Below are positions 7,561 through 10,685 of a DNA stretch of 10,685 bases, piece after piece (the stretch's first letter is position 1; each line of letters begins with the position of its first letter). The DNA comes from Actinomycetota bacterium (GTDB lineage: Bacteria; Actinomycetota; Thermoleophilia; Gaiellales; Gaiellaceae): assembly GCA_013812265.1 (NCBI GenBank), contig JACCTQ010000129.1, forward strand, positions 1 through 10,685, written 5' to 3'. A program made the position numbers and the translations under genes. Under the pieces are notes generated by a model. It made no database searches. It was not told the origin of the DNA and worked only from the letters and a program-made list of their open reading frames with translations.

Positions 7561-7608
7561 GTCCGCGCGGCCGTTCGCACGAACTATCCCTCGACAAGCA
7601 AATACCTC

Positions 7609-7613
7609 AGGGG
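7609..7613 (+). promoter_or_regulatory. Shine-Dalgarno site of the subtilase gene
   Basis: AGGGG lies nine bases before the ATG at 7623 and is a fair match to the anti-SD complement. It supports ATG 7623 as the start, which also places a signal peptide directly at the N-terminus. Confidence 0.6.
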
Positions 7614-7622
7614 TTGACAATC

Positions 7623-10600
7623 ATGCGCGGCTCTCTTTCGTACGAACAGGTTCTTGCGCTCATAGCGCTGTCAGTGCTCTCACTCGTCTTCGCGGGCTCC
7701 GCGGCCTCGGTCGCCGGCAAGGACAAGACGCCGCCGCCACCCGAGAAGCGCCTGCCGATCAAGGGAGACCTCGACAAGAACAAGCTGTTCGACGATCTCG
7801 AGGAAACGCTCGCCAGTATGCCCGAGGACGCCAAGCTGAGTGTGATCGTGACGCTCGGAGAGGACGTTTCCTCGCCGAAAATCGAGGCTCTGATCAAGCA
7901 GGTCGGGGACTTTCCGGTCACGCACCAGATCAAGTTGATCGATGCCTTTGCCGGCAGTCCGTCCAAGGGACAGATCAAGCATCTCGCCCGTCTGGCGGCG
8001 GTCGCTCATGTGGAGGAGAACTCGCGAGTCTTCGCCCAGAACGACAGCGCGCAGGCCTCCTTCGGGGTCACCAAGGCGCGCATCGACGCGGAGGTCGACG
8101 GGGACGCCGACGGCAATCCGAACTCGTTCTCCAAGAACGACCTCGTCGCCGCGGTCATCGACACGGGCATCGACGCCGGCCATCTGGACCTCGACGAAGG
8201 GAAGGTCATCGCGTTCAAGGACTATGTTGGCGGCAGGACGACGCCGTACGACGATCACGGACACGGCACCCATGTTGCGGCCACGCTCGCCGGTGACGGC
8301 GATGCCCGCTCGGACAGGCTCCTACGCGGTGTTGCCCCCGGTGCAGGGCTTGTGGGTGTGAAGGTGCTCGACGCCACCGGGAGTGGCTCCATGGCGGACG
8401 TGGCGGCTGCCATCGACTGGGTGGTTGCCAATCGCGTGACGTACGGCATCGAGGCGATCAATCTGTCGCTCGGAACCGCCGACTGCTCGAACGGGACGGA
8501 CTCGAGCGCGACAGCGGTCAGTCGTGCGCACGACGCCGGGCTGGTCGTGGCGGTCGCCGCCGGGAACAAGGGGCCAGGCACGTGCACGATCGGTTCTCCG
8601 GGTGCGACGGCGAAAGCCTTGACCGTGGCCGCAATGGCCGATACGGAGAACCCTGGCTTCCGTCAGGCGTACTTCTCGAGCCGCGGGCCGACGGCCGATG
8701 GCCGCGTCAAGCCCGACATCTCAGCGCCCGGGTACTACATCACGTCCGCGAAGTCGGGCACGACGAATGGGTACACCAGCATGGGGGGCACGAGCATGGC
8801 GACGCCTTTCGTGGCCGGGGTGGCCCTGCTCATGCGTGATGTCAACCCCAGCCTGACATCCCAGCAGGTGAAGGACAAGATCATGCAGACCGCGATCGAC
8901 TGGGGGCGCGGCGGTAACAGCACGACGGTGGGTTCGCGCGGCACCGACATCGACTACGGGGCCGGGCGTCTCGACGCTTACGCGGCGATCCGGTCGGCCG
9001 GCGCCAACATCAGCTCTCCCCCGGCCGTGCCCGGACACCTGATCCGAGAGGGCACCCTGACGGCCGGCGCTGAGACCACCTTCGACCTGAATGTCCAGGA
9101 TGCTCAGTTCCCCATCTCGGCGACGCTGATCACGCCCTCCATCACGACCGGCAGCGCAACCAGCCCTGACCTGGATCTCTTTCTCTACGACCCGGACGGA
9201 GCGCTGGTCGCAACCGGAGACACTGTCAGGCGCCAGGACGACTTCGGCTACAAGCCGACCCGCACGGGTCTCTTCAAGCTGCGCGTCGTCTCTTCGGCGG
9301 GAAGCGGAGACTTCGTACTCGATATCTCGGCCGGGGTGACGTCCACTGTTGCTCCGCCACCGCCACCGCCACCGCCGCCGCCCCCGCCCGCGAGCACGAG
9401 CTATTCCGCCACCGTCCTCAGCCACAGCCCTCTGGGCTACTGGCGCCTGGGCGAGACGGCCGGCACAATCGCCGCCGACGAGACCGGCAGGTCGCCCGGC
9501 ACCTACGTGGGCGGGGTCACACTGGGTGCAGCTGGGCCGCTGGCCACAGACGTGAACCCTGCGGTGTTGCTCGACGGCCGTGACGACAGCGTCTCCGTCA
9601 CCGACCTCGCCGGGCTCAAGCTCGGCTCGGGCGAGCAGAACACGGTCGAGTTCTGGATGAACTGGGACGGAGAGGCCGGCATGCCCTTTGGCTGGAGCAG
9701 CCCCTACGACTTGCTCATCTCGCCGGGCTCGTTCGGCTTCAACACCGGCAACGGTGATCTGTACGGCATGTCCAGCGCCCGGCTCAAGAACCGCTGGGTT
9801 CACGTAGCCGCCGTGTTCACGAACGGAGCCTCCACGGCGAACAAGCTCTACATCGACGGCGTCGAGCAGACGCTCAGCCAGCGCGCTGGCGTATCAGTGC
9901 CGCGCTCGGCGACGACCAGCGCTCGGCTGGGGCGTGCGGCATACGACGCCAGCTACTACTTCGGCGGTCGCGTGGACGAGTTCGCTCTCTATGCCCGGGC
10001 TGTCACGGCGACGGAGCTCAAAAGCCACTACGACGCCGGAGTAAGCCGCTACCAGCTCAAGGTGATGGCCGACAACCCCGTTGCCTACTGGCGCTTGGGC
10101 GAGAGCTCTGGCGCCTACGCCTACGACGAGACCGGCAACGCTCGCCAGGGAAGCTACTACTACGGGGTCAGCAACGGCGTCACCGGCGCTCTCGCCGCTG
10201 ACGTCAACAAGGCCGCCGGCTTCGACGGCATCAACGACTTCGTCTACGTGCCCAATCTCGGCCTGACGGGGGCCTTCAGCCTCGAGCTGTGGGGCTACCT
10301 GCGCGGCCCGGGCTCCTCCGCTCCCAACAACGACTACGGCGCCCTGCTCGGCATCGACTACCGCCGCCGGCTGCTCTGGCGCGTCTCCGACGGGCGCCTG
10401 CTGACGCAGTTCGACGGGGGCAACTTCCTCTCCAGCGTCGGAGCCTCCGCCAATGCCTGGCACCACATCGTCTACAGCTTCGACGGCGTAACCGAGCGCT
10501 TCTACATCGACGGTGTAGCGGCGGGCTCGCACGCGACCACCGTGCCGAGCTGGAACGCGGCCTTCGCGGTCGGGATCCTCGCCACCGACGCCACCCAGCA

Positions 10601-10685
10601 CCGCCTGAACGGTCTCGTGGACGAGGTTGCGGTGTACGGCAAGGCGCTGTCGGCCACGGATGTGCAGAGCCACTACACGACCGGG
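7623..10685 (+). CDS. Secreted S8 subtilisin-like serine protease with PPC and two LamG domains (3' partial)
   Basis: The frame is open for 1021 codons to the right edge, with no stop in the window. A signal peptide (core residues 10-24, likely cut SVA|G near 31) precedes an I9-type inhibitor propeptide (about 71-140, ending VEENSRVFAQ). The catalytic domain (about 150-460) has the full triad: Asp180 in AVIDTGID, His214 in GHGTHVA and Ser391 in GTSMATPFVAG, with oxyanion Asn315 in AAGN. A DxDxDG loop (Asp159, Asp161, Asp163, Asn165) suggests calcium binding. Residues about 470-575 resemble a bacterial pre-peptidase C-terminal (PPC) domain, with DLDLFLYDPDG. Twelve consecutive prolines (578-589) link to two LamG domains (594-809 and 810-1021 onward) nearly identical to those of the upstream protein. 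ATG 7623 is supported by AGGGG at 7609-7613. It should be exported, autoprocessed and active outside the cell; LamG targets are unknown. Confidence 0.96.
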   Translation, partial: MRGSLSYEQVLALIALSVLSLVFAGSAASVAGKDKTPPPPEKRLPIKGDLDKNKLFDDLEETLASMPEDAKLSVIVTLGEDVSSPKIEALIKQVGDFPVTHQIKLIDAFAGSPSKGQIKHLARLAAVAHVEENSRVFAQNDSAQASFGVTKARIDAEVDGDADGNPNSFSKNDLVAAVIDTGIDAGHLDLDEGKVIAFKDYVGGRTTPYDDHGHGTHVAATLAGDGDARSDRLLRGVAPGAGLVGVKVLDATGSGSMADVAAAIDWVVANRVTYGIEAINLSLGTADCSNGTDSSATAVSRAHDAGLVVAVAAGNKGPGTCTIGSPGATAKALTVAAMADTENPGFRQAYFSSRGPTADGRVKPDISAPGYYITSAKSGTTNGYTSMGGTSMATPFVAGVALLMRDVNPSLTSQQVKDKIMQTAIDWGRGGNSTTVGSRGTDIDYGAGRLDAYAAIRSAGANISSPPAVPGHLIREGTLTAGAETTFDLNVQDAQFPISATLITPSITTGSATSPDLDLFLYDPDGALVATGDTVRRQDDFGYKPTRTGLFKLRVVSSAGSGDFVLDISAGVTSTVAPPPPPPPPPPPPASTSYSATVLSHSPLGYWRLGETAGTIAADETGRSPGTYVGGVTLGAAGPLATDVNPAVLLDGRDDSVSVTDLAGLKLGSGEQNTVEFWMNWDGEAGMPFGWSSPYDLLISPGSFGFNTGNGDLYGMSSARLKNRWVHVAAVFTNGASTANKLYIDGVEQTLSQRAGVSVPRSATTSARLGRAAYDASYYFGGRVDEFALYARAVTATELKSHYDAGVSRYQLKVMADNPVAYWRLGESSGAYAYDETGNARQGSYYYGVSNGVTGALAADVNKAAGFDGINDFVYVPNLGLTGAFSLELWGYLRGPGSSAPNNDYGALLGIDYRRRLLWRVSDGRLLTQFDGGNFLSSVGASANAWHHIVYSFDGVTERFYIDGVAAGSHATTVPSWNAAFAVGILATDATQHRLNGLVDEVAVYGKALSATDVQSHYTTG
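9411..10663 (+). repeat. Long direct repeat, copy 2 (tandem LamG module)
   Basis: Second copy of the tandem LamG coding module, in the subtilase gene, in the same frame and order as copy 1 and gap-free over about 1253 bp. The position equivalent to the upstream gene's stop would be 10695, ten bases beyond the window, so whether this gene ends there or continues cannot be seen. Confidence 0.95.

Larger units (their letters stand above)
7440..7622 (+). promoter_or_regulatory. Intergenic region before the subtilase gene
   Basis: These 183 bases probably contain the promoter and 5' leader of the subtilase gene, but no convincing -35/-10 pair was found. They hold two sets of 11-bp direct repeats. 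Complementary C-run and G-run blocks are also present: tccccc at 7495-7500, ggggga at 7522-7527 and 7554-7559, and ccccgggg at 7539-7546. In RNA the first block could pair with either ggggga block, giving mutually exclusive hairpins. No T-run follows any hairpin, so an intrinsic terminator is not supported. Confidence 0.3.

Noticed and set aside
4905..7580. An 891-codon open frame on the minus strand opposite the metalloprotease gene
   Set aside because: It is antisense to a gene with clear domains. Long antisense frames are expected in high-GC coding DNA, and its product is a low-complexity Val/Ala/Gly/Arg-rich sequence without recognisable domains. The shadow frames at 8721-9803 and 9894-10673 resemble it only because the underlying LamG DNA is duplicated.
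7614..7619. A perfect ttgaca (-35 consensus) hexamer
   Set aside because: It lies between the Shine-Dalgarno and the ATG of the subtilase, so it cannot be that gene's -35 element, and no matching -10 for an internal transcript was seen.
7031..8296. 421-codon plus-strand open frame spanning the gap between the two proteases
   Set aside because: It starts inside the LamG region in a wrong frame, crosses the intergenic repeats and ends within the subtilase; the translation is Arg-rich and has no domain.
1..10685. tRNA, rRNA, insertion sequence or phage attachment site
   Set aside because: No tRNA-like cloverleaf, transposase, terminal inverted repeat pair or integrase was seen on either strand; this was a reading by eye, not a covariance search.

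Overview
The window is a GC-rich, densely coded bacterial segment with every supported gene on the + strand. Gene style (GTG and ATG starts, four-base overlaps, heavy Ala/Arg/Gly/Val content, secreted proteins with YWRLGE-type LamG domains) fits a high-GC Gram-positive, most likely an actinobacterium. The phylum is inferred from composition and protein style; no marker gene is present.

Positions 1-4877 hold the end of a surface-polysaccharide operon. It contains a 5'-truncated polytopic membrane protein that resembles GT-C glycosyltransferases or related polysaccharide membrane proteins. This is followed by a family 4-like glycosyltransferase, an O-antigen ligase/Wzy-type polymerase or ligase, and a second GT4 glycosyltransferase with a complete E-x7-E motif. 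All three junctions are 4-bp ATGA or GTGA overlaps, so the genes are probably co-transcribed and translationally coupled. The cytoplasmic transferases would build a lipid-linked oligosaccharide and the membrane proteins would polymerise or transfer it.

A 132-bp gap (4878-5009) contains a pyrimidine tract, a 12-bp palindrome and an 18-bp tandem duplication. It leads into an 809-residue secreted protein with a zinc-metalloprotease-like HExxH domain and two C-terminal LamG (concanavalin-like) domains. A second gap (7440-7622) carries two sets of 11-bp direct repeats, each with a 32-bp period. It leads into a secreted S8 subtilase with signal peptide, I9 propeptide, Asp180/His214/Ser391 triad, PPC-like domain, 12-proline linker and two LamG domains. 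This gene runs off the right edge of the window.

The most notable observation is that the two neighbouring proteases have unrelated catalytic domains but the same tandem LamG module. The two copies align without a gap for about 1.25 kb at a constant offset of 3258 bp, and they include a 105-bp stretch with no mismatch. This indicates a recent module duplication or ongoing gene conversion. A plausible but unproven reading is a pair of exoproteases that share one glycan- or surface-binding tail, encoded beside the operon that makes a cell-surface glycan.
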